DNA of 64,000 nt from Pseudomonas sp. N40(2020) (lineage in GTDB: Bacteria > Pseudomonadota > Gammaproteobacteria > Pseudomonadales > Pseudomonadaceae): the NCBI RefSeq assembly GCF_014472415.1, contig NZ_JACSZV010000001.1, forward strand, positions 124,001 to 188,000. Direction: 5' to 3'. Below are positions 34,923-42,035 of the stretch, piece by piece; the stretch's first letter is position 1; each line of letters opens with the position of its first letter. A program made the position numbers and the translations under genes. The notes below the pieces were generated by a model. It had not been told where the DNA came from and did not search any database. It worked only from the letters and a program-made list of their open reading frames with translations.

Positions 34923-35160
34923 TCGCTGAATGTTCAGCGATCGGGTGTGAGAACCCGGCAATTCATAGTCATTCAGTGTTCATGCCCGCATAATTGCCGC
35001 CAGCCAATCCGCTGCATGCAAATGCGTTATGGCGGCTCTGTGCGGGCAGACTTATGTCTGGCCGGGTGCCTATGACCGGTTTTCTCACCCCGCACAAAGC
35101 TGCCACCTCTTCGCCGTGTGAGAAACGGCAGGAGATGGCTCAACTTCATAGGTGAAACGC
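34923..35160 (+). ncRNA. Structured 5' leader of the DUF6124 gene (candidate regulatory RNA)
   Basis: A 240-nt stretch with many exact pairings. TCGCTGAA / TTCAGCGA (34923-34940) is a hairpin. CAGAC-TTAT-GTCTG (35047-35060) is a hairpin inside TGTGCGGG / CCCGCACA (35039-35046 with 35089-35096), inside GGCGGCT / AGCTGCC (35031-35037 with 35098-35104, one G-U). Two pairings compete with these: GCCGCCA (34996-35002) with TGGCGGC (35030-35036), and ACCCGGC (34953-34959) with GCCGGGT (35061-35067). Short frames run through it, including 30 codons from 35029, but the pairing is the dominant signal. It ends at the ribosome site of the DUF6124 gene. Confidence 0.5.
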
Positions 35161-35523
35161 ATGACTAAGCCTGTACCCGATCCACCCGAAGAAAAACCAA
35201 CCCCCCTCGAAGAAGCCCTCCGCGCCGAAGACCTGGCCCGAAACCGCGAAGCCATCAACCGCGCCCTCGATTTCTATCTCTGTCCCCAACCCAGAAAACC
35301 GCGCCAACCGAGCACGATGTTCATGGTCTGTCCCAACGTCGACACTGAAAGTCTGCTCGCCCATGCCTGTGAATCACTGGCCTCTGCCAGCGCCGCAGCC
35401 AGCAACTTCGCCAACGAGTTGGGTGGCACGCAGCGCAATACGGTGCTCGGTATTCAGCAGATCATCATGCTGGCCGAACTGGCGGTGAACCGGGCGCTGG
35501 ATCGGGTTGATCCGCAGACTTGA
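35161..35523 (+). CDS. DUF6124 family protein, unknown function
   Basis: A 120-residue protein of a small pseudomonad family of unknown function. It begins MTKPVPDPPEEKPTPLEEAL, a proline- and acid-rich start typical of the family. It then has FMVCPNVDTESLLAHACESL and the conserved helical part GGTQRNTVLGIQQIIMLAE and LAVNRALDRVD. No signal peptide or membrane helix. I take the ATG at 35161; a GTG 9 bp upstream overlaps the ribosome site (TAGGTGAAACGC). It follows a long, highly paired leader, which suggests RNA-level control. Single gene. Confidence 0.85.
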   Translation: MTKPVPDPPEEKPTPLEEALRAEDLARNREAINRALDFYLCPQPRKPRQPSTMFMVCPNVDTESLLAHACESLASASAAASNFANELGGTQRNTVLGIQQIIMLAELAVNRALDRVDPQT

Positions 35524-35540
35524 GACCGCGTTATCGTTCA

Positions 35541-35622
35541 TCGCTTGCAAGCCAGCCCCCACAGGTTTTGTGCCGATTTTGGAATCGACGCACGATCTTG
35601 TGGGAGCTGGCTTGCCAGCGAT
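35541..35622. repeat. Intergenic palindromic repeat, family A variant
   Basis: Left arm 'gcaagccagcccccaca' pairs with 'tgtgggagctggcttgc' on the right. The unit is inverted relative to other A copies (arms swapped), and its sequence variant 'gctggcttgccagcg' matches the half-unit inside 19431-19607. Confidence 0.8.
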
Positions 35623-35655
35623 GACGGCAGCTCAAACAACACAAATCCCAGGCAC

Positions 35656-35693
35656 AAAAAAACCGGCGATCATGCTCTGATCGCCGGTTTTTT
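35656..35693. terminator. Bidirectional intrinsic terminator
   Basis: AAAAACCGGCGATCA / TGATCGCCGGTTTTTT with a short loop, between the convergent DUF6124 and SIMPL genes. Confidence 0.92.
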
Positions 35694-35710
35694 ATTCAGC
35701 CCATATCACA

Positions 35711-36427
35711 TTACTGCATCAACACTTCAATCGAGCCATCAGCGGTCATGCTGACCTGGCTGGTGCCTGCTTCAACTTCCGGCGTCACTGGCGCTGAATC
35801 CATGCCGGCGGCTTTCATCATCATCGGGGCGCGCAGGTACGGTTGTGGGTAGCCGTTGCTGTTGAGGTTCAGATTGACGATTTTGTAGCTCTTGCCGCCG
35901 AGTGCATCGGTGGCCAGTTGGGCGCGGGCCTTGAAGGCGGTGACGGCTTCTTTGAGCAACTGGTCTTCGCTGGCCTTGCGGGTCGGGTCGGCGATGGCGA
36001 AGTCCATGCCGCCCATTTTCAGGTCGGTCAGCAGTTCGCCGGTGAGTTTCGAAAGTGCAGCGAAGTCGGCGCTTTCCAGGCGCAGTTCGGCGCGCTCACG
36101 CCAGCCAGTGATCTTCTGACCCTTGGTGTCGTAGATCGGGTAGCTGTTACGGCTGCCCTGGCGCAGGGTGATGTCTTTGACTTGCTTGGCCTGGGCCAGT
36201 GCCTTGTTCATGGTGGTGCTGACGTCGGCGGCGAGTTTGGCCGGGTCGGTGTTTTGTTCTTCGGTGTAGAGGGTCACGATCATCAGGTCGCGAGCCACTT
36301 CCTGGCTGACTTCGGCGCGCAGGGCAATCTGGTTGTAGTGCAGCTCATCGGCGGCCAGGGCCGGAAGGCTGGCGACGCTGCCGATGGTGAGGGCGAGAAG
36401 GGCGGCGCTGCGGCGAAATGTGTGCAT
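35711..36427 (-). CDS. SIMPL domain (DUF541/YggE-like) periplasmic protein
   Basis: A 238-residue exported protein with signal peptide SAALLALTIGSVASLPALA, cut before ADELHY. The rest is a SIMPL/DUF541 domain (ALRAEVSQEVARDLMIVTLY, GWRERAELRLESADFAALSK, QLATDALGGKSYKIVNLNL). Family members such as E. coli YggE are linked to lower oxidative stress, but mechanism is unknown. Divergent from the roxS-type kinase, with a 230-bp gap between them. Name by family only. Confidence 0.88.
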   Translation of the reverse strand: MHTFRRSAALLALTIGSVASLPALAADELHYNQIALRAEVSQEVARDLMIVTLYTEEQNTDPAKLAADVSTTMNKALAQAKQVKDITLRQGSRNSYPIYDTKGQKITGWRERAELRLESADFAALSKLTGELLTDLKMGGMDFAIADPTRKASEDQLLKEAVTAFKARAQLATDALGGKSYKIVNLNLNSNGYPQPYLRAPMMMKAAGMDSAPVTPEVEAGTSQVSMTADGSIEVLMQ

Positions 36428-36658
36428 GAAAGCTCCTTGATGGGGGCGCAGGTTTTTTCAGTGCTGGCCTGCGTGAACCATCAGACTCTAGCTTTTATGA
36501 TCCGGTTCGCCCAGTTACAACTTCTATACAGATAGCTCGGCCCCTATAGCCGCAGAAACTCTTTGCGCCATGTGGTCGTTTGCCGCACTTTCGCCTCTCA
36601 AGGGCGCGGCTTGGTTATACTCCGTGCGATCCGCCTGGAGCGCTCATCAGGAGAGCTC

Positions 36659-37921
36659 ATGCTCGCCCCCGTTCAACTGACTTCCGCCACTCGCCAGAAC
36701 CTTTGGCGACTGACTTTCATCCGCACCCTGGTGCTCGCCGCGCAGGCCGGCTCTGTGGGGCTGGCCTATTGGCTGCAACTGCTGCCGTTGCCGTGGGTGC
36801 AACTGGCGATGACGCTCGGCTGTTCGACACTGCTCTGCGTGTTCACCGCCGTGCGTTTGCGCACATCGTGGCCGGTCACCGAACTCGAATACGCGCTGCA
36901 ACTGGCCTGCGATCTGGTTATCCACAGTGCGCTGCTGTATTTCTCCGGCGGTTCAACCAACCCCTTCGTTTCCTATTATCTGGTGCCGCTGACCATTGCG
37001 GCGGTGACGCTGCCGTGGCGTTATTCGGTGATCCTGTCCGGCATCGCGCTGGCGTTGTACACCTTGATGCTGACGCGGTTTTACCCGCTGGAAACTCTGC
37101 CGGTCGCCCGCGAAAACCTGCAGATTTACGGCATGTGGTTGAGTTTCGCCCTGGCCGCTGCGGTGATCACTTTCTTCGCCGCGCGCATGGCTGAAGAGTT
37201 GCGCCGTCAGGAAGAATTGCGTGCGATCCGCCGTGAAGAAGGCCTGCGCGATCAGCAGTTGCTCGCCGTCGCCACCCAAGCCGCCGGCGCCGCCCATGAG
37301 CTGGGTACGCCGCTGGCAACCATGAGTGTGCTGCTTAAAGAGATGCAGCAGGATCACCCTGACCCGATGTTGCAGGACGATCTGAAAGTGCTGCAGGATC
37401 AGGTCAAACTGTGCAAAGAAACCTTGCAGCAACTGGTGCGCGCCGCCGAAGCCAATCGTCGACTGGCGGTGGAGATGCAGGACGTTACGGTGTGGCTCGA
37501 CGAAGCGCTGAACCGCTGGCACCTGATGCGTCCGGAAGCCAGTTATCGCTTCCATCGTCTTGGCCAGGGCACGGTGCCGCGCATGGCGCCGCCGCCGGAT
37601 CTGACCCAGGCCCTGTTGAATCTGCTCAACAACGCCGCCGACGCCTGCCCGGAGAACCTCAAGGTGACGCTGGACTGGGACGCGGAAAACCTGACCATCA
37701 GTATTCGCGACCATGGCGCCGGTGTGCCGCTGGCCATCGCCGAACAGATCGGCAAACCGTTTTTTACCACCAAGGGCAAAGGTTTCGGCCTGGGCCTGTT
37801 TTTGAGCAAGGCCAGCGTGACACGCGCCGGCGGCTCAGTGAAACTCTATAGTCATGAGGAAGGCGGCACGCTCACCGAGCTGCGCCTGCCCCACGGCGCC
37901 CGAGGAGACCAACATGAGTGA
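36659..37921 (+). CDS. roxS: Redox-sensing histidine kinase, RoxS/RegB/PrrB type
   Basis: A 420-residue inner-membrane sensor kinase. About six helices fill residues 20-185, including the segment SGGSTNPFVSYYLVPL, which carries the GGxxNPF motif that in RegB binds quinone. The H-box AAGAAHELGTPLATM holds the phospho-accepting His; the ATPase region has LLNLLNNAADACP (N), IRDHGAGVP (G1) and GKGFGLGLFLSK (G2). I use ATG 36659, with GGAGAGCTC before it, since the 32-codon extension from 36563 is not membrane-like. A TATACT box lies at 36616-36621. It overlaps the regulator gene by 8 bp. In pseudomonads RoxSR tunes terminal oxidases and responds to respiratory inhibition (established). Confidence 0.9.
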   Translation: MLAPVQLTSATRQNLWRLTFIRTLVLAAQAGSVGLAYWLQLLPLPWVQLAMTLGCSTLLCVFTAVRLRTSWPVTELEYALQLACDLVIHSALLYFSGGSTNPFVSYYLVPLTIAAVTLPWRYSVILSGIALALYTLMLTRFYPLETLPVARENLQIYGMWLSFALAAAVITFFAARMAEELRRQEELRAIRREEGLRDQQLLAVATQAAGAAHELGTPLATMSVLLKEMQQDHPDPMLQDDLKVLQDQVKLCKETLQQLVRAAEANRRLAVEMQDVTVWLDEALNRWHLMRPEASYRFHRLGQGTVPRMAPPPDLTQALLNLLNNAADACPENLKVTLDWDAENLTISIRDHGAGVPLAIAEQIGKPFFTTKGKGFGLGLFLSKASVTRAGGSVKLYSHEEGGTLTELRLPHGARGDQHE

Positions 37922-38474
37922 CGAAATCCAAGTTGAAGGCGAAGAACTGCCGCATTTGCTGCTGGTCGACGACGACGCGACCTTTACCCGAGTGATGGCC
38001 CGCGCCATGGCCCGCCGTGGCTTTCGCGTCAGCACCGCCGGTTCTGCCGAAGAGGGCCTGACCATCGCCCAGGCCGATCTGCCGGACTACGCCGCACTGG
38101 ACCTGAAGATGGACGGCGACTCCGGCCTGGTGTTGCTGCCGAAGTTGCTCGAACTCGACCCGGAAATGCGCGTGGTGATCCTCACCGGTTATTCGAGCAT
38201 TGCCACTGCGGTCGAGGCGATCAAGCGTGGCGCCTGCAACTACCTGTGCAAACCCGCTGATGCCGACGACGTCCTTGCCGCGCTGCTCTCCGAGCACGCC
38301 GACCTCGACACGCTGGTGCCGGAAAACCCGATGTCGGTCGACCGCCTGCAATGGGAACACATCCAGCGCGTGCTCACCGAGCACGAAGGCAACATCTCCG
38401 CCACTGCCCGCGCCCTGGGCATGCACCGCCGCACGCTGCAGCGCAAACTGCAGAAACGTCCTGTTCGTCGCTGA
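37914..38474 (+). CDS. roxR: Response regulator, RoxR/RegA/PrrA type
   Basis: A 186-residue cytosolic response regulator. The receiver domain (LLLVDDDATFTRVMARAM, phospho-Asp in ALDLKMDGDSG, switch VVILTGYSSIATAVEAI, Lys in CKPADADD) is joined by a short linker to a Fis-type helix-turn-helix (NISATARALGMHRRTLQRKL). This two-part layout without a sigma-54 domain is the RegA/PrrA/RoxR form. The ATG at 37914 follows CGAGGAGACCAAC and lies inside the kinase 3' end, so the pair is translationally coupled. Confidence 0.93.
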   Translation: MSDEIQVEGEELPHLLLVDDDATFTRVMARAMARRGFRVSTAGSAEEGLTIAQADLPDYAALDLKMDGDSGLVLLPKLLELDPEMRVVILTGYSSIATAVEAIKRGACNYLCKPADADDVLAALLSEHADLDTLVPENPMSVDRLQWEHIQRVLTEHEGNISATARALGMHRRTLQRKLQKRPVRR

Positions 38475-38513
38475 ACCTGCGCTGAACGACTATCGCCAGC
38501 CCTCGCGATAAAA

Positions 38514-38540
38514 CGCACCGATCATCTATGATCGGTGCGT
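38514..38540 (+). terminator. Probable terminator of roxSR
   Basis: GCACCGATCAT / ATGATCGGTGC, a perfect 11-bp stem with a two-base loop. It is followed by a broken T run (gtgtctgttctttt), and lies 30 bp before the next gene. Confidence 0.6.
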
Positions 38541-38570
38541 GTCTGTTCTTTTCTATATCGAGCCTTTTCC

Positions 38571-40298
38571 ATGAATCAGAACGCTGAATATTCCGCGGTC
38601 AACGATGCTGTGCGCGGGCAGTTTTTTCGCAAAGTGTGGGCGATGATCACGCCTTATTGGCGCAGTGAGGAGAAGGTCAAGGCCTGGACGCTGCTGATTG
38701 CAGTGATCGCACTCTCGCTGGTCAGCGTGGGCATCTCGGTGTGGTTCAACACCTGGTACAAGGATTTTTACAACGCGCTGCAAAAGAAGGATGAAGCGGC
38801 GTTCTGGAATCTGATTCTCTACTTTTGTGCAATCGCAGCGGTGGCGATTGTCGGTGCCGTATACAGACAATATCTGACGCAGATGCTGACGATCCGCTGG
38901 CGGGCGTGGCTGACCGAAAAGCATTTCTCCCGCTGGCTCGCCGACAAGAATTATTACCAGCTGGAGCAGGGCGGTTACACCGATAACCCGGATCAGCGGA
39001 TTTCCGAAGACCTCAACAGCTTTACCTCCAACACCCTTGAACTGGGTATCGGGCTGTTGCGCAACATCGTCAGTCTGGTGTCGTTCTCGATCATTTTGTG
39101 GGGTGTGTCGGGCAGCATCGAAATCTATGGCATCACCATTCCCGGCTACATGTTCTGGTGCGTGCTGGTTTACGCCGTGGTGGGTAGCTGGCTGACGCAT
39201 TTGATCGGTCGTCGCTTGATCGGTCTGAACAACAAGCAACAACGTTTCGAAGCTGACCTGCGTTTCTCTATGGTGCGGATACGTGAGAACGCCGAGAGTA
39301 TCGCGTTGTACAACGGTGAGCCGAATGAGAACCGCCGGCTGAGTAACCGTTTCGGGATGGTCTGGCACAACTTCTGGGACATCATGAAAGTGTCCAAGCG
39401 CCTGACGTTTTTCACCGCCGGTTACAGCCAGGCCGCCATCATCTTTCCGTTCATCGTTGCTTCGCCGCGTTACCTCACCGGTAAGATCGAACTTGGCGAG
39501 CTGATGCAGATCAGCTCGGCATTCGGCAACGTTCAAGAGAGCTTCAGCTGGTTTATCAACGCGTACCAGAGCCTCGCTTCCTGGCGTGCCACCTGTGATC
39601 GTCTGCTGAGTTTCCGCCAGGCGATGACCGACAATGAAGAGCGTCCTCCGGCCATCGATGTACAGAATCAGGGCCGCGAATTGAAGGTGCATGACCTCGG
39701 ACTGGATCTGGCCGATGGTCGTCATCTGCTGACCAGCGCCGACATGACTGTCGAACCGGGTGAGCGCCTGATGCTCAGCGGCCGCTCCGGCAGCGGCAAG
39801 TCCACCTTGCTTCGGGCGATGGGCCATTTGTGGCCGGCGGGCCACGGCAGCATTCGACTGCCGGCGGCGCGTTATCTGTTCCTGCCGCAGAAGCCCTATC
39901 TGCCGATCGGCACTCTGCGAGATGCGCTGAGTTATCCACAACCGGGTGATACGTATTCGTCGGAACGCTACGCCGAGGTGCTGGAAACCTGTCGTTTACC
40001 GCATCTGGTCGCCCGTGTAGATGAAGCCAATCACTGGCAGCGCATGCTGTCGCCAGGTGAGCAGCAACGTCTGGCCTTCGCCCGCGCGCTGCTCTATGCG
40101 CCGCAATGGCTGTACATGGACGAAGCGACCTCGGCGATGGATGAAGAGGACGAAGCGACGCTGTATCAGGCGCTGATCGATCAGTTGCCGGGGTTGAGCA
40201 TCGTCAGCGTTGGTCATCGCAGCAGCCTCAAACGCTTCCACCCACGGCATGTGCGGATCGACAGCGGTCATTTGGTTGAGCAGACCGTGAACGCCTGA
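38571..40298 (+). CDS. SbmA/BacA-like ABC transporter, fused membrane and ATPase domains
   Basis: A 575-residue half-transporter. The N-terminal 330 residues form an SbmA/BacA-type membrane domain (KVKAWTLLIAVIALSLVSVG, WRAWLTEKHFSRWLADKNYY, NPDQRISEDLNSFTS). The C-terminal ATPase has Walker A SGRSGSGKSTLLRAM, signature LSPGEQQRLAFARALL and Walker B WLYMDEATSAMD. This architecture is that of E. coli YddA and mycobacterial Rv1819c, the latter a vitamin B12 and hydrophilic-molecule importer; the substrate here is unknown. I use ATG 38571; 12 upstream in-frame codons lie over the terminator region. Monocistronic. Confidence 0.85.
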   Translation: MNQNAEYSAVNDAVRGQFFRKVWAMITPYWRSEEKVKAWTLLIAVIALSLVSVGISVWFNTWYKDFYNALQKKDEAAFWNLILYFCAIAAVAIVGAVYRQYLTQMLTIRWRAWLTEKHFSRWLADKNYYQLEQGGYTDNPDQRISEDLNSFTSNTLELGIGLLRNIVSLVSFSIILWGVSGSIEIYGITIPGYMFWCVLVYAVVGSWLTHLIGRRLIGLNNKQQRFEADLRFSMVRIRENAESIALYNGEPNENRRLSNRFGMVWHNFWDIMKVSKRLTFFTAGYSQAAIIFPFIVASPRYLTGKIELGELMQISSAFGNVQESFSWFINAYQSLASWRATCDRLLSFRQAMTDNEERPPAIDVQNQGRELKVHDLGLDLADGRHLLTSADMTVEPGERLMLSGRSGSGKSTLLRAMGHLWPAGHGSIRLPAARYLFLPQKPYLPIGTLRDALSYPQPGDTYSSERYAEVLETCRLPHLVARVDEANHWQRMLSPGEQQRLAFARALLYAPQWLYMDEATSAMDEEDEATLYQALIDQLPGLSIVSVGHRSSLKRFHPRHVRIDSGHLVEQTVNA

Positions 40299-40310
40299 TC
40301 ACCTCCACCC

Positions 40311-40395
40311 CTGTAGGAGTGAGCCTGCTCGCGATAGCGTTCTGTCAGTCACATTGATGTCGAATGTTCCGACGCCACCGGCTCACTCCTATAGA
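40311..40395. repeat. Degenerate intergenic repeat, family A
   Basis: Left arm 'ctgtaggagtgagcctgctc' is a hybrid of B and A starts; the right arm 'ccggctcactcctatag' is partly decayed. Lies between the ABC gene and the FadR-type regulator gene. Confidence 0.7.
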
Positions 40396-40415
40396 GAAGC
40401 GATGTGAGCCGACCA

Positions 40416-40444
40416 GTGATCGTACAACCCGCTTGAGCTATGAT
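40416..40444 (+). promoter_or_regulatory. Promoter and candidate operator of the FadR-type regulator
   Basis: TATGAT (40439-40444) is a good -10 box 36 bp before the start. GTGATCGTACAAC (40416-40428), over the -35 position, matches 12 of 13 bases of the reverse complement of GTTGTACGATGAC at 43498-43510 before kdgD. Shared sites suggest the regulator controls itself and the operon. Confidence 0.5.
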
Positions 40445-40480
40445 GCCCCCAAGCCGAATTTTCGAGACAAGATACAGACT

Positions 40481-41230
40481 ATGGAAAACGCGATCGAAAC
40501 CCCGCGCCTGCCGCGCAAGCGCCGCAGTCTGGCTCAGGAACTGGTGACGGTGCTGAGCGAGCAGATCCGCGATGGCCTGCTCAAGCGCGGCGACAAATTG
40601 CCCACTGAGTCGGCGATCATGGAAGCCCATGGCGTCAGCCGTACGGTGGTGCGCGAGGCGATTTCCCGTTTGCAGGCCGCCGGCCAAGTGGAAACCCGCC
40701 ACGGCATCGGTACCTTCGTGCTCGACACACCGAGCCCGAGCGGTTTTCGTATCGACCCGGCCACCGTCGTTACCCTGCGTGACGTGTTGGCCATTCTTGA
40801 ACTTCGCATCAGCCTCGAAGTGGAGTCCGCCGGCCTCGCCGCGCAACGCCGCAGCCCCGAGCAACTGGCAACCATGCGTGCCGCCCTCGATGCGCTGAAC
40901 GACAGCGTCGCCCATGCCAGCGACGCCGTGGCTTCTGACTTCGCGTTTCACCTCGAAATCGCCTTGTCCACGGGCAACCGCTATTTCACTGACATCATGA
41001 CCCACCTGGGCACCAGCATCATTCCGCGTACCCGGCTGAATTCCGCGCGACTGGCCCATGACGATCAGCAGCACTACATGAATCGCCTGAGCCGCGAGCA
41101 CGAAGAAATCTACGAGGCCATCGCCCGCCAGGATTCCGATGCTGCGCGTGCGGCCATGCGTCTGCACCTGACCAACAGCCGAGAAAGACTGCGCCAGGCC
41201 CATGAAGAGGCGCAGGCGCAGCGGGGGTAA
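40481..41230 (+). CDS. FadR-subfamily GntR regulator, probable repressor of galactarate/glucarate genes
   Basis: A 249-residue transcription factor. The winged helix at about residues 15-85 shows RRSLAQELVTVLSEQIRDGL, LPTESAIMEAHGVSRTVVRE and AAGQVETRHGIGTFV. The FCD ligand domain follows (LRDVLAILELRISLEVESAG) with acidic and His residues (FAFHLEIALSTGN, LSREHEEIYEAI) that in this class bind metal and sugar acids. Its start ATG has no good ribosome site. It lies 2.3 kb before kdgD, and a near-copy of its promoter site occurs at the kdgD promoter, so it likely represses that operon until a sugar acid binds (inference). Confidence 0.85.
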   Translation: MENAIETPRLPRKRRSLAQELVTVLSEQIRDGLLKRGDKLPTESAIMEAHGVSRTVVREAISRLQAAGQVETRHGIGTFVLDTPSPSGFRIDPATVVTLRDVLAILELRISLEVESAGLAAQRRSPEQLATMRAALDALNDSVAHASDAVASDFAFHLEIALSTGNRYFTDIMTHLGTSIIPRTRLNSARLAHDDQQHYMNRLSREHEEIYEAIARQDSDAARAAMRLHLTNSRERLRQAHEEAQAQRG

Positions 41231-41234
41231 CGGC

Positions 41235-41615
41235 TTAGGCTTCGATACGCAGCATCAGCGGGGCCGAAAACGGCTCCATGCTCGATTCGTCCTGAAACTT
41301 GTAGCGCAGTTCAATTTCGCAACTCACGTACGTCTTCAGCACTTCCTTCGGAATCTGCAATTCGATGCCCGTGAGTTTTTCCATCTCGTCCTCGGCGTCA
41401 TCCCAGGCGCCAGTATCAACTTCTTCGCCTGCCCATTCGGGCTCTTCGGGATCGTCGCCAAGAATGGCGTAGACGCTCCAGTTGGCTGCAAAGTCGCTGG
41501 AGTCCGGGACCTCAACGATCAGGTGATCGCTCAATTCCGACAAGTTCACGGTTACCGTTTCAGATGAATGAGGCAGAAATTGTGTGAGTGTGAGTGTGGG
41601 TGAGGCAAAAGTCAT
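41235..41615 (-). CDS. Hypothetical protein, 126 residues, beta-rich
   Basis: No family recognised. It lacks a signal peptide and is acidic in the middle (GDDPEEPEWAGEE, WDDAEDEMEKL). Alternating patterns such as TVTVNLSELSDHLIVEVP and EIELRYKFQ suggest a beta-sandwich. I use ATG 41615, preceded by GGAGAGCGACCCTC; an in-frame ATG 93 bp upstream lies near the repeat and adds an unlikely basic stretch. It is convergent with the FadR-type gene, 4 bp apart. It may be the last gene of the phospholipase-like module but is separated from it by 213 bp and a family B repeat. Confidence 0.65.
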   Translation of the reverse strand: MTFASPTLTLTQFLPHSSETVTVNLSELSDHLIVEVPDSSDFAANWSVYAILGDDPEEPEWAGEEVDTGAWDDAEDEMEKLTGIELQIPKEVLKTYVSCEIELRYKFQDESSMEPFSAPLMLRIEA

Positions 41616-41730
41616 GAGGGTCGCTCTCCATGCGTAGTGCGCCGTGATCCATTCACGGCGGTTCTGCACGGTAAAAGACTCTCGCGGAAGGTGTTTTAAA
41701 CCGTTCATTTCCAGTCATTTCAAAGCCCCC

Positions 41731-41817
41731 TGTAGGAGCTGCCGCAGGCTGCGATCTTTTGACTTTGATTTTAAAAAGCAAGATCAACAGATCGCAGCCT
41801 GCGGCAGCTCCTACAGG
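41731..41817. repeat. Intergenic palindromic repeat, family B
   Basis: 'tgtaggagctgccgcaggct' and the inverted 'agcctgcggcagctcctaca', an almost perfect pair with 'gatcaacagatcgcag' inside. Confidence 0.9.
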
Positions 41818-41828
41818 GGAGGGTTGCG

Positions 41829-42020
41829 TCAGTGAAGGGGCAGAATTGAACGGTCAACCCTTACGGCGAGCAGGCCGGCAACGGGTTTGGCATCAAAGGT
41901 TGCGTAACCTTGGGCATTTACCGTCGCCCGGGCGATAGGCAGGCCTTTGGCCAACAACTCCAGCGGCGCACCCTTGAGCGATTGGCCCGAGGCCAGTTCC
42001 AGTTTTAATGTGATCGTCAT
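41829..42020 (-). CDS. Small hypothetical protein downstream of the phospholipase-like gene
   Basis: A 63-residue protein, no signal peptide or membrane helix. Its pattern (TITLKLELASGQSLKGAPLE, ARATVNAQGYATFDAKPVAG) resembles one small beta-sandwich, as in prealbumin-like or Ig-like accessory domains; this is only a resemblance. The ATG follows CAAGGAGAACCGCC, a strong ribosome site, and lies 15 bp after the phospholipase-like stop, so the two are surely co-transcribed. It could be a partner or inhibitor of that enzyme. Confidence 0.65.
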   Translation of the reverse strand: MTITLKLELASGQSLKGAPLELLAKGLPIARATVNAQGYATFDAKPVAGLLAVRVDRSILPLH

Positions 42021-42035
42021 GGCGGTTCTCCTTGA

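Noticed and set aside
34887-35075. 62-codon frame overlapping the DUF6124 leader
   Set aside because: Lies across a highly paired leader, lacks a ribosome site and shows no signal peptide or domain; treated as RNA instead.
35152-35160. GTG at 35152 as the start of the DUF6124 gene
   Set aside because: It falls inside the ribosome site (TAGGTGAAACGC); ATG 35161 gives the family's usual MTKPVPDPP start.
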